Assembly (NCBI GenBank): GCA_023442945.1
Contig: JAEZWW010000040.1
Span: 1-64,000, forward strand
DNA length: 64,000 nt
Reading direction: 5' to 3'
Source of the DNA: Pseudomonadota bacterium
Lineage (GTDB): Bacteria > Pseudomonadota > Gammaproteobacteria > Burkholderiales > Burkholderiaceae_C
Shown: in pieces, positions 9,291 through 18,653 of the stretch
Numbering within the stretch: position 1 is the stretch's first letter
Layout of the letters: each line of letters starts with the position of its first letter
The notes under the pieces: generated by a model
Databases searched by the model: none
Told to the model about the DNA's origin: nothing
What the model saw: the letters and a program-made list of their open reading frames with translations, nothing else
Made by a program: the position numbers and the translations under genes

Positions 9291-10567
9291 AAGCACCGAC
9301 ACCCCGCCGCTGGCGAATCACGATCCTCCGGTGGGTGGCGGTAAGCCTGAGCGTCGCGCACGCGCAGGCTGCACCGGACCTCGCATGTCCACCCCCTGCC
9401 GATGCACCAGAGACAGGCCACACCGCGACCCTCTTGCCCAATGGCAAGGTGCTGGTGGCGGGCGGCGTGAGCCGCACATCCGGCACAGGGGATCACGGGT
9501 GTGCTTGCGATGTCTTCGGGAAGTTCGCGCACGCGTGGCTGTACGACCCTGCCACCAATGCGTGGTCGCTGGCCGCGCCCATGGCGCAGGCGCGCACGGC
9601 TTTCACTGCCACTCTGCTGCCGTCTGGCAAGACGCTGGTCTCCGGCGGGTCCAGCGCGACTGCCGAGCTGTATGACCCGGCGGCCAACACCTGGTCGCCC
9701 GCTGCGCCCTTGGCGATTGGACGCCGTGACCACAGCGCAGTCTTGTTGCTTTCCGGTCAGGTGTTGGTGGCGGGCGGCGGGCCACTCGATGGCGCTTCCG
9801 CCAAAGCGATACCCGCTGAGCTGTACGACCCCGCTACCAACCAATGGACCCGCGTCGGGGCAACCAAGGTCGCCCGCAGTTGGCACACGATGACGCTGCT
9901 GCCCTCAGGCAAGGTATTGGCCGCAGGCAGCTACACCTCGGGCGGCCGCAGCATGCTTTTCAACCCGGACGATCCAGAAAGCGATGCATCGGACCCTAAA
10001 GACCCGTCTGCCATGGCCGAGTTGTACGACCCTGCCACCCGTACCTGGTCCACGACCGGTTCCATGAAGCTTGGCCGCTATCGCGCCACCGCCACCCTGC
10101 TGCCGTCCGGCAAAGTGCTGCTCGTGGGCGGTGGAACCCAGTCACGGGGCGAGACGACCCGCGCCGAACTTTTCGCCCCCCTCACCGGCACCTGGGAGCC
10201 CGCCAGCCCACTGCGCGTGGTGCCGCGAGACGGACACACTGCCGTGTTGCTGCCCACAGGCCATGTGCTGGTGGCAGGCGGAACCGTTACCCCCCGATTC
10301 ACCAGCGCCAGCGCTGAGCTGTACGACCCCAAGACGAACCGCTGGTCGTCTGCCAACCAGATGACGCTGGGTCGGACCGGCCACACGGCCACGTTACTAC
10401 CCAATGGCAAAGTGCTGGTGGTCGGCGGCATCCGCGACAACCGGGCTGCCACGGCGGCCGAGCTGTACGACCCCGCTAGCAACACCTGGTCGCTGACCGG
10501 CCCCATGGCGGTGCCCAAGCGCACCGCAACGGCCGAGCGGCCCGACGCTTGCCGCAGGCCAGGTTAA
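9287..10567 (+). CDS. Secreted Kelch-repeat beta-propeller protein
   Basis: The product is 426 residues, paralogous to the preceding gene and overlapping it by 4 bases (ATGA). The N-terminus is a cleavable signal peptide (hydrophobic stretch ending near AHAQA, about residue 28). Seven Kelch repeats follow (GHTATLLPNGKVLVAGG ... YDPATNAW through to YDPASNTWSLTGP). Repeat 4 carries an acidic insertion (NPDDPESDASDPKDP). Cysteines occur in pairs near the N-terminus (DLACP, GCACD). It is probably exported with its anchored neighbour as a pair. Such propellers bind proteins or glycans; nothing in the sequence fixes a ligand. Confidence 0.83.
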   Translation: MKAPTPRRWRITILRWVAVSLSVAHAQAAPDLACPPPADAPETGHTATLLPNGKVLVAGGVSRTSGTGDHGCACDVFGKFAHAWLYDPATNAWSLAAPMAQARTAFTATLLPSGKTLVSGGSSATAELYDPAANTWSPAAPLAIGRRDHSAVLLLSGQVLVAGGGPLDGASAKAIPAELYDPATNQWTRVGATKVARSWHTMTLLPSGKVLAAGSYTSGGRSMLFNPDDPESDASDPKDPSAMAELYDPATRTWSTTGSMKLGRYRATATLLPSGKVLLVGGGTQSRGETTRAELFAPLTGTWEPASPLRVVPRDGHTAVLLPTGHVLVAGGTVTPRFTSASAELYDPKTNRWSSANQMTLGRTGHTATLLPNGKVLVVGGIRDNRAATAAELYDPASNTWSLTGPMAVPKRTATAERPDACRRPG

Positions 10568-10700
10568 CGGAACGTGCCTGCGGTAGTACGGCAGCGCGCT
10601 TGATGGTTTCAACCCAGGCTTCGCGCCTTCACTCGCTGGGGGTGGCGCCGACACAGGTCAGCAGTCGTCAGATTCGCCCCTGCTGCACGCGATGGTCGCT

Positions 10701-10752
10701 TCAATAGTTATAGCTGCCCGCGCTGTCAGAACTAGGGCCAGCGCCCGAAATC
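10701..10752 (+). repeat. Dispersed ~50-bp repeat, copy 5 (diverged)
   Basis: TAGCTGCCCGCGC at 10711-10723 and CTAGGGC to 10738 are kept, while the GCAGAT part is changed. It lies between the convergent Kelch and permease genes. Nothing else is recognisable in the 186-bp gap. Confidence 0.65.
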
Positions 10753-10753
10753 A

Positions 10754-12181
10754 TCACAAACTCAACCACCCGGCCTTTAGCCCCGACAGCGCCACCGCAC
10801 CCGCGCCCAGCAACCCGGCAAAGGCCAGCCATTCACCGCGCGACAGCAACGCCCAACCGTGTTGTCGCCGCGCCCAGGCGTAGAGCACCGCGCCCGGCAC
10901 GTACAGCAGCGCCGACAGCAGCAGGTACTTCGCCCCGCAGGCGTACAGCAGCCAGGCCGCGTACAGCACGGCCACCGCGCCCACGCTCAGGTCGCGCGCA
11001 CGCAGCGCCAGCTGGCCCGGGTGGTAGCCCTGTCCGCGCCAGGCCAGGCGCAGCGCGAACAGCGCGGCCCAGGTGTAGGGCAACAGCACCATGGCCGTGC
11101 CCAGGTTGACCAGCGACAGGTACGTCGAATTGCTGACCAGCGTGATCAGCAAAAACGCCTGCACGCAGCCGCTGGTCAGCCACAGCGCGGGCGCGGGCAC
11201 GCCGCGTGCATTTTCGCGCGCCAGCCACTGTGGCGCCGTGCCGTCGCGCGCGGCCATGTACAGCGTCTCGCTCGACAGCATCAGCCACGACAGCAGCGCG
11301 CCCGACAACGAAATCAGCAGCCCGACGCTGATCAGCGCCGCGCCCCACGGCCCGACGGCGCGCGCCAGCACGTGCGCCATCGACGGGTTCTTCTGCTGCG
11401 CCAGTTCCGGCTGCGCCATCACCCCCAGCGACAGCAGGCTGACCGACACCAGCAGCGCCAGCGTGAACAGAAAGCCCAGCAGCGTGGCGCGGCCCACGTC
11501 GATGCGGCGCGCAGCGCGGGCCGAATACACGCTGGCGCCTTCCACCCCGATGAAGACCCACACCGTGACCAGCATCATCCCGCGCACCTGCTCGGTCACG
11601 CTGCCCAGCGCCGGATTGGCGCGGCCCCAGACGTCCTGCGTGAACAGATCGACCTTGAACGCCAGCGCCACCAGCAGCACGAACAGGCCCAGCGGCACCA
11701 GCTTGGCCACGGTGGTGATCTGGTTGATCACCGCCGCCTCCTTGATGCCGCGCAGCACCAGCGCGTGCATGCCCCACAGCATGACCGACGCGCAGCCCAC
11801 CGCCAGCGGCGTGTTGCCATCGCCGAACACCGGCCGGTAATGCCCCAGCGTGCTGAACACCAGCACGTAGTACCCCACGTTGCCCAGCACCGCCATGAAC
11901 CAGTAACCCCAGGCCGAGCTGAAGCCCACAAACGGCCCGAAGCCCGCCCGCGCGTAGGCGTACACGCCCGAATCCAGGTCGGGCCGACGCAGGGTCAGGT
12001 TCACAAACACAAAGGCCAGCGCCAGCATGCCCAGCCCGGTGATGCCCCAGGCGATCGCCGTCGCGCCCACGCCCGCGCTGGCCGCCGTGTTCTGCGGCAG
12101 CGAAAAAATGCCGCCCCCGACCATCGAGCCGACCACCAGCGCGGTCAGCGGGCCGAGGCGGAGTTGGGCCGGGGCGGTCAT
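10754..12181 (-). CDS. APC-family basic amino acid / polyamine antiporter (ArcD-like)
   Basis: Inner-membrane transporter of the APA subfamily (arginine/ornithine or similar exchange), 475 residues and about 12-13 helices. The N-terminus has the family signature LTALVVGSMVGGGIFSLPQN, which forms the substrate-binding unwound helix 1. GVEGASVYSARAARRIDVG in the middle is typical of ArcD-like antiporters. The start at 12181 (MTAPAQLRLGP) is chosen because the homologous N-terminus begins there. It lies 127 bp downstream of the YcxB-like gene on the same strand, so read-through from the thi operon is possible but not shown. Confidence 0.85.
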   Translation of the reverse strand: MTAPAQLRLGPLTALVVGSMVGGGIFSLPQNTAASAGVGATAIAWGITGLGMLALAFVFVNLTLRRPDLDSGVYAYARAGFGPFVGFSSAWGYWFMAVLGNVGYYVLVFSTLGHYRPVFGDGNTPLAVGCASVMLWGMHALVLRGIKEAAVINQITTVAKLVPLGLFVLLVALAFKVDLFTQDVWGRANPALGSVTEQVRGMMLVTVWVFIGVEGASVYSARAARRIDVGRATLLGFLFTLALLVSVSLLSLGVMAQPELAQQKNPSMAHVLARAVGPWGAALISVGLLISLSGALLSWLMLSSETLYMAARDGTAPQWLARENARGVPAPALWLTSGCVQAFLLITLVSNSTYLSLVNLGTAMVLLPYTWAALFALRLAWRGQGYHPGQLALRARDLSVGAVAVLYAAWLLYACGAKYLLLSALLYVPGAVLYAWARRQHGWALLSRGEWLAFAGLLGAGAVALSGLKAGWLSL

Positions 12182-12308
12182 GGCGTGGCCCCGGACGGCG
12201 CGCGCTGGCGTGGGCCACAGGGCGCTGTACACGGGCCGGGCACATCAGGCCCCAGCGCACGTCCGTGAGCCCCAGTGCCCTGCCGCCGATGGCCGATATG
12301 CCAGGCCG

Positions 12309-12833
12309 TCACCACAGCGCGATCACCTTGCCACCGTGGCGCCGGACCTGGGCTCCCAAAAAATCACGCATCGGGTCCGGCAGGCTTTCGAGGGGCAGCG
12401 TTATCGGCCCGCCACCGGCCAGGATCAGCGTCCAATGCTCGGGGTACTGGCGCAACTCCGTCACGCGCGGCCAGGCCAGCGCCATCTCACCGTGTCGAGT
12501 GGCGATTTGAAACCGCGCGTCCGACAGCGTCAGTCGCGCTGTCGCGGGCTCGCCCAGATCGCGCAGCGCCACGCGCGCGCGCCGCGCCAACAGCCAGCGC
12601 ATCCACCAGGCGAACAGGAAGCACAATAGCCACACTGCGGCCAGCGCCTTGTCCCACCACGTGGAAGACGCGCGGGCCCACCCAAACAGCAAAGCGGCAG
12701 CCGATATGAGCATCGCCCACCAAAAGCTTGGGCCAAACAAGCTGTGCCAGTAGCGGCGAGTCGCCATTTGCACCAGTGCCTGCGAATAGCGCAACTCGGC
12801 CTGAAGACTTTCGTTCGCAGCGGCCACCCTCAA
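12309..12833 (-). CDS. YcxB-like two-helix membrane protein of unknown function
   Basis: The product is 174 residues. There is a short N-terminal cytosolic part, two transmembrane helices at about residues 38-55 and 62-80, and a C-terminal globular domain of about 90 residues in which a strand-rich segment ends GGGPITLPLESLPDPMRDFLGAQVRRHG. This arrangement matches the YcxB-like domain proteins. The start is a TTG overlapping the thiS stop by 4 bases; a GTG two codons later would also do. It is tightly placed behind thiS, so it is co-translated with thiamine genes, although no link to thiamine is known. Confidence 0.68.
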   Translation of the reverse strand: MRVAAANESLQAELRYSQALVQMATRRYWHSLFGPSFWWAMLISAAALLFGWARASSTWWDKALAAVWLLCFLFAWWMRWLLARRARVALRDLGEPATARLTLSDARFQIATRHGEMALAWPRVTELRQYPEHWTLILAGGGPITLPLESLPDPMRDFLGAQVRRHGGKVIALW

Positions 12834-13078
12834 CCGCCCACAATGGGCTGAAACAGCAGCACCACGTCCCCGGCCACCAAAACCCGCTCGCGCGCACCGC
12901 GCGCGACGAATTCGCCGTTGACGGCCGTGCTGACGGCCTTTTCTTCGTGGCCCACCGCGGCGACCAGCTGCGCCAGCGTAGTGCCGGCGGTCAGCAAGCG
13001 CGGCTGGCCGTCCAGCTGGATCGGGACAGCGCCCACGCCGGGCGTGTCTTGTGGAACAAAGATTTCAGTAATTTTCAT
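12830..13078 (-). CDS. thiS: Sulfur carrier protein ThiS
   Basis: A ubiquitin-like sulfur donor for thiazole synthesis, 82 residues, which is slightly longer than usual ThiS (about 66). The obligatory C-terminal Gly-Gly is present (FQPIVGG, end), and the fold signature AVNGEFVARG ... VLVAGDVVLLF is clear. The start at 13078 (MKITEIFV) is chosen because thiO ends at 13144 and the repeat-derived sequence between them is not conserved. It lies downstream of thiO and overlaps the next gene, in the riboswitch-controlled block. Confidence 0.9.
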   Translation of the reverse strand: MKITEIFVPQDTPGVGAVPIQLDGQPRLLTAGTTLAQLVAAVGHEEKAVSTAVNGEFVARGARERVLVAGDVVLLFQPIVGG

Positions 13079-13090
13079 GGCCTGGCCGGC

Positions 13091-13121
13091 GCCCATATTG
13101 CGGGGCCAGCTACTCAAATCG
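13091..13121 (-). repeat. Degenerate copy of the dispersed repeat (thiO/thiS junction)
   Basis: On the minus strand GAGTAGCTGGCC is followed by a diverged CGCAATATGGGC. The left half matches the edge of the copy beyond hda; the right half is decayed. It fills much of the 65-bp thiO-thiS gap. Confidence 0.5.
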
Positions 13122-13143
13122 TAGCAATTGCGACACCGACGCG

Positions 13144-14292
13144 TCAGTGCGCGGCTTCGGTTATACCCCCAGCCAAGGTCGGCAGACCCAGGGCTTGCGC
13201 GGCGGGTGCGGCCAGCGCCTGTTCCACCAGCGCAGGCGCCAGCAGCCAGCCATGGCGAAACAGGCCATTGATCACCAAGCGGCGGCCCGTCCATTCGGCG
13301 CGCGGGTTGTTGTCGGGCAAGGCCGGGCGCAGGTTGACGTCCAGCTTCAAGATGCGCGCCTCGGCCAACGCCGGTATGACGCTGTGGGCGGCGGCCATCA
13401 GCTCGGTGGCGCTGCGCAGGCTGACGGGCGAGCGGTCTTCGCTTTCGATCTCGCTGGCGCCGACCAGCACATCCTGCGGCGAGCGCGGCACCACGTACAC
13501 GCGGTGGCGCGGGTGCAGCAGGCGCACCGGGCGCGTCAGGCCGTGGTCGGGCGCGTGCAGCCAAACGACTTCGCCGCGCACGCCGCGCACCGGCAGATCC
13601 GGCCGCGCACCCACGCCGCGCACGTCGATCACCACGTCAAACGCCAGCATGCGCCCGTCGGCCAGGCGCAGCGTGCCACCGCCCTCGCCGGCTTCCACGG
13701 CGATGACGCGCTGGCCCCATTGCCAATCCACGCCCGGCGCGTCGGCGTGCAGCGCGGCCAGCGTGGCGACCGTGTCGATCTGCCCTTCGCCCGGCAGCAG
13801 CCAGGCGTGGGCCGGCCCCTGAATGGCAGGCTCCAGCGCGCGCAGCGCGGCCAGGTCCAGCGCCTGCGCGCCTTCGGCCGGGCTGGCGTCGCGCCACGCA
13901 GGCGTCGCCGTGGCGGCGGCCAAACGGTCCAGCATGCGGCGCGCCGTACCCAGGTCGTTGCGGTGCGCCACCAGCAGACTGCCGCGGTCGGCAAACATCG
14001 GCCGCGCGGGCAACGCCGCCGCGATGTCGCGCCACAGCGCCAGCGATCGCCAGCCCAACGCGGCCACCGCCGGCTCGGCGTTGTCCAACTCGGCCAAGGG
14101 GCTGAGCATGCCTGCCGCAGTGAAGCCGGCCGCCGTCGGGACATACGGATCCGGCGCCTGGCTGCGCGGCACCGGCGCGGGCGACAGCGCCGGGTCGAAC
14201 ACGCTGACGCGGTGGCCAGCGCGCGCCAGCTGCCAAGCCAGCAAACGCCCGAGCAGGCCGGCGCCGGCGATGCCAATCGACGTGGCTTTCAC
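13144..14292 (-). CDS. thiO: Glycine oxidase ThiO
   Basis: An FAD enzyme of the DAO fold, 382 residues, that oxidises glycine to dehydroglycine for thiazole formation. It has the dinucleotide motif GIAGAGLLGRLLAW (residues 7-20), TAAGFTAAGMLSPLAE, GEGQIDTVATL, and the C-terminal GLFRHGWLLAPALVEQAL typical of ThiO. The start overlaps the upstream GNAT gene by 4 bases (ATGA). It sits between thiC and thiS in the TPP-regulated block. Confidence 0.9.
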   Translation of the reverse strand: MKATSIGIAGAGLLGRLLAWQLARAGHRVSVFDPALSPAPVPRSQAPDPYVPTAAGFTAAGMLSPLAELDNAEPAVAALGWRSLALWRDIAAALPARPMFADRGSLLVAHRNDLGTARRMLDRLAAATATPAWRDASPAEGAQALDLAALRALEPAIQGPAHAWLLPGEGQIDTVATLAALHADAPGVDWQWGQRVIAVEAGEGGGTLRLADGRMLAFDVVIDVRGVGARPDLPVRGVRGEVVWLHAPDHGLTRPVRLLHPRHRVYVVPRSPQDVLVGASEIESEDRSPVSLRSATELMAAAHSVIPALAEARILKLDVNLRPALPDNNPRAEWTGRRLVINGLFRHGWLLAPALVEQALAAPAAQALGLPTLAGGITEAAH

Positions 14293-14705
14293 GACCGCTC
14301 CTCCTTAGGCCCGGTACTGCGTGGGAGCTCCATCGCCACCACGGAGGGCACGAAGCCCAACGAAGCGAAGAACGCACTTGCCCCTTCTCGCCCAGCACGC
14401 AGGACCCAGGTGACCGCAGGCGAGCTCTCTGTGATGGCTACCACGAGCGCACGTCCAACGCCCTGACGCCTGCAATTGGCATCGACCACGACCATGGACA
14501 GGTAGCCGTTGGAGTGCTCATCGGTGATTGCGCGCGCGAAGCCTACCGGCTTGCCGAGGGCATCCACGGCCACCATGGCGCGTTGACTGGCTGCAATCAC
14601 CTGCGCTAGGGCGCTGGCAGAAGGAAAACGATGGCCCCAACCGTTCTCGCGCAGAAGCGACCACACGGCATCCATGTCACCCTCCTCAAACGGCCGAACC
14701 GGCAT
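14289..14705 (-). CDS. GNAT-family N-acetyltransferase within the thi operon
   Basis: A small acetyltransferase of 138 residues. The acetyl-CoA binding motif is clear (MVVVDANCRRQGVGRALV), and FFASLGFVPSVVAMEL matches the C-terminal strand of the fold. The ATG at 14705 (MPVRPFEEGD) lies just after the thiC stop; a TTG at 14714 overlapping that stop is a possible alternative start. Its own stop overlaps thiO by 4 bases, so it is co-translated inside thiC-GNAT-thiO-thiS and placed under the TPP riboswitch. Substrate is unknown; an HMP-, thiamine- or amino-compound acetylase is only a guess from position. Confidence 0.8.
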   Translation of the reverse strand: MPVRPFEEGDMDAVWSLLRENGWGHRFPSASALAQVIAASQRAMVAVDALGKPVGFARAITDEHSNGYLSMVVVDANCRRQGVGRALVVAITESSPAVTWVLRAGREGASAFFASLGFVPSVVAMELPRSTGPKEERS

Positions 14706-14710
14706 GTCAC

Positions 14711-16591
<1,881 letters not shown>

Positions 16592-16683
16592 CGCAGGTCT
16601 CCGGTGGGTCGAACAACAAGGACTCCGGGTGACCTGCCCCGCCCTTGCGTGCGTTGCGCACTGAGGGCCTGGGACTGCTCTTC

Positions 16684-16770
16684 CTTACGCCGGTACTAGC
16701 CGGATCAAGTTGACGGGTTCGGTCGCCATATCGACCATCTCAGCTCGCTTGCAGCGGGCACCCCGGAGTG
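16684..16770 (-). promoter_or_regulatory. TPP riboswitch (THI box) upstream of thiC
   Basis: On the minus strand the aptamer pieces occur in order: CTCCGGGGTGCCCGC, the invariant CTGAGA, then GACCGAACCCGTC and CTTGATCCGGCTAGTACCGG, followed by CGTAAGGAA, the standard 3' end. The spacing to the thiC ATG leaves room for an expression platform. It should switch off thiC and the coupled genes when TPP is plentiful. Confidence 0.93.
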
Positions 16771-16836
16771 TGGCCGGATCATAGCCGAGGCGCAGACACT
16801 GCGCTTCGTCGGGCCTCGTTCAACCGCCAGAAACGA

Positions 16837-16866
16837 AAAGGCCCCGCACTTTCGTGCGAGGCCTTG
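16837..16866 (-). terminator. Rho-independent terminator downstream of tRNA-Asn
   Basis: On the minus strand the stem AAGGCCTCGCAC-GAAA-GTGCGGGGCCTT is followed by TTCGTTT, 7 bases beyond the tRNA 3' end. Confidence 0.85.
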
Positions 16867-16872
16867 CGTTTG

Positions 16873-16948
16873 TGGCTCCCCGACCTGGGCTCGAACCAGG
16901 GACCTGCGGATTAACAGTCCGTCGCTCTACCGACTGAGCTATCAGGGA
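16873..16948 (-). tRNA. tRNA-Asn (GTT)
   Basis: A 76-nt cloverleaf. Acceptor stem TCCCTGA pairs with TCGGGGA (one G-T pair), the D-arm contains AGCTCAGTCGGTAGAGC, the anticodon loop CTGTTAA has GTT at positions 34-36, the T-arm is CCTGGTTCGAGCCCAGG, and the terminal CCA is encoded. Divergent from the Rieske operon. Confidence 0.97.
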
Positions 16949-17328
16949 ACAAGCTTTGCATTATATGCCGGAATTTTGGCCTTCTCAAGGCTTGTCGAAA
17001 ATTTGTCAAAAAAGAGGACGCGGCCAGGTGATCGCGGCGTCGACCGCTGAAGTACGGGTTCCGTGCCACGGCGCACTTCGCGCGAAGGAGACGCGTCCAT
17101 TCTTGGGCAGACAGCTTATTCACGTACTTCTGCGCGCATCAGAAGCAACGCGCCACCCATGGATCCAGGCGCGACATCTGCCGCGCCTTATTTGAGCAAC
17201 AAAACTTGTTTCTTGTACCTGCGACCAGGCGGTTAGCCCGCCCGCGACTAACGCCCCTCTTTTCCCCTGCTCACAGGCGTGTCCGACCATCGCACCTGCC
17301 ACGCAATAGTGTTTTGCACAACATTGAC
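16949..17328. other. Intergenic region between tRNA-Asn and the Rieske operon
   Basis: No convincing gene. Short open frames here lack ribosome sites and codon bias. It should hold the tRNA-Asn promoter on the minus strand; its right edge runs into the operon promoter and TetR-type operator. Confidence 0.5.
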
Positions 17329-17351
17329 ATACTGACCAGTCAGTATTTAAA
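17324..17351 (+). promoter_or_regulatory. Promoter with TetR-type operator for the Rieske/ligase/tetR operon
   Basis: A -35 hexamer TTGACA (17324-17329) is followed at about 16 bp by an AT-rich -10 (TTTAAA, 17346-17351). The spacer is filled by the palindrome ATACTGACCAGTCAGTAT (17329-17346), typical of TetR-family operators. Bound repressor would occlude RNA polymerase. The tetR gene at 20242 is the natural candidate regulator. Confidence 0.72.
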
Positions 17352-17402
17352 CTTGCTTGATCTAACGCAACTCGGTACCAGCGCTTGCTGGGTAGATCAA
17401 GC

Positions 17403-18554
17403 ATGAACGAAACCCTTGCCGCCCACTTGCACCAGCGCATCGGCGATGCGCTGCAACGTCAGCATGGAGACGCCGCCAGCGAGTCGGCCCAGGTGCCGGT
17501 GGCCCGTTACCTCGATCCCGACGTCAGCGCGGCCGAGGTGCGGTTGATGCGCCGCACGCCGCAGCCGGTCGTGCACGCGTCCGCGCTGCCGGCCCCAGGC
17601 GACTGGGTATCGCTGACGCACATGGACACGCCACTGCTGCTGGTGCGCCAGCCCGACCGGAGCGTTCACGCCTTTCTGAACGTGTGCCGCCATCGCGGCG
17701 CACGCGTGGTGCCAGCAGGTTCCGGCAGCGGCAGCCGCGCCTTTGTGTGCCCGTACCATGCCTGGAGCTACCGGCCCGATGGCGCGTTGATCGGCCTGCC
17801 GCAAGCACACGGCTTCCCGTGCCTCGACAAAGCCGATTCGGGCCTGCGCCGGCTGGCCTGCACCGAACGCGTGGGTCTGATCTGGGTAGGCTTGGACCCT
17901 GCCGTGACCCCTGAGGCGCTGAGTACCCAGTTGGGGCCGCTGATGGACGAGTTGGAATCGCTCACCGGGCTGCGTTCGCCCGTCGGGTTTGCACCCCGCT
18001 CCTACGTCGTCGAAGCGAATTGGAAGCTGCTGGTCGACGGCTCGTTTGAGGCCTACCACTTCAAGATCGCCCACCGCGAGACGATTGCCCACATGTTCGC
18101 CGACAACATGCAGGTGATCGATGAATTCGGCTTGAACCGGCGGCTGTACCTGGTCAAGTCAAATTTCGCCAAGGAGCAACCGGGCGTTGACGGCTTTGAC
18201 CCGCGCCGCTACGGCAACATCCTCTACTACTTCTTTCCCAGTACCACGTTGCTCGTGCAACCCGATCACGCCCAGGTCAGCGCACTGGAGCCGCTGGGGC
18301 CGACGCGCACACGCGTGCACGAAGTGACGCTGATCCCCGAAGAACCTGCGTCAGACAAGGCGCTGGGCCACTGGCACGCCAACGTCGAGCTGTACCGGCG
18401 CACGCTGTCTGAAGACTACGCCCTGTCTGAGTCTATTCAGGCCGGCCTGCACTCGGGCGCGAACGACGCGCTGAAGTTCGGCACCTTCGAATACAGCGCG
18501 CCGCGATTTCACGAGCAGCTGCAAGAGGCCTTGGCAGCCGACGCCGCGCGCTGA
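17403..18554 (+). CDS. Rieske non-heme iron oxygenase, alpha subunit type
   Basis: A ring-hydroxylating or demethylating oxygenase, 383 residues. The Rieske centre is CRH (C95, H97) and CPYH (C116, H119). The catalytic iron pair lies in DGSFEAYHFKIAHRE (about residues 203-217) within an SRPBCC-type domain. The ATG at 17403 follows the operator region. It needs an electron-transfer partner (ferredoxin/reductase), and none is encoded nearby. The acyl-CoA ligase starts 99 bp downstream, so the pair probably processes an aromatic or otherwise activated carboxylic acid. Substrate cannot be assigned. Confidence 0.87.
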   Translation: MNETLAAHLHQRIGDALQRQHGDAASESAQVPVARYLDPDVSAAEVRLMRRTPQPVVHASALPAPGDWVSLTHMDTPLLLVRQPDRSVHAFLNVCRHRGARVVPAGSGSGSRAFVCPYHAWSYRPDGALIGLPQAHGFPCLDKADSGLRRLACTERVGLIWVGLDPAVTPEALSTQLGPLMDELESLTGLRSPVGFAPRSYVVEANWKLLVDGSFEAYHFKIAHRETIAHMFADNMQVIDEFGLNRRLYLVKSNFAKEQPGVDGFDPRRYGNILYYFFPSTTLLVQPDHAQVSALEPLGPTRTRVHEVTLIPEEPASDKALGHWHANVELYRRTLSEDYALSESIQAGLHSGANDALKFGTFEYSAPRFHEQLQEALAADAAR

Positions 18555-18653
18555 CTTGCGGGTGCGTTGGCGCGCCTTCCTCCTCGCAGAAAAGCCCTGC
18601 TCCGCGGCCCAGCCCGCGTGGGCCGTGCCCCAAAACAACTCCGGAGACAAGCA

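Noticed and set aside
8013..10567. Repeated DNA in the Kelch genes considered as a CRISPR array
   Set aside because: The repeats are about 150 bp apart, in frame, variable, and encode Kelch blades. No short identical repeats with unique spacers occur anywhere in the window.
17120..17440. 106-codon minus-strand frame before the Rieske gene
   Set aside because: It covers the promoter/operator, has no conserved features and no ribosome site.
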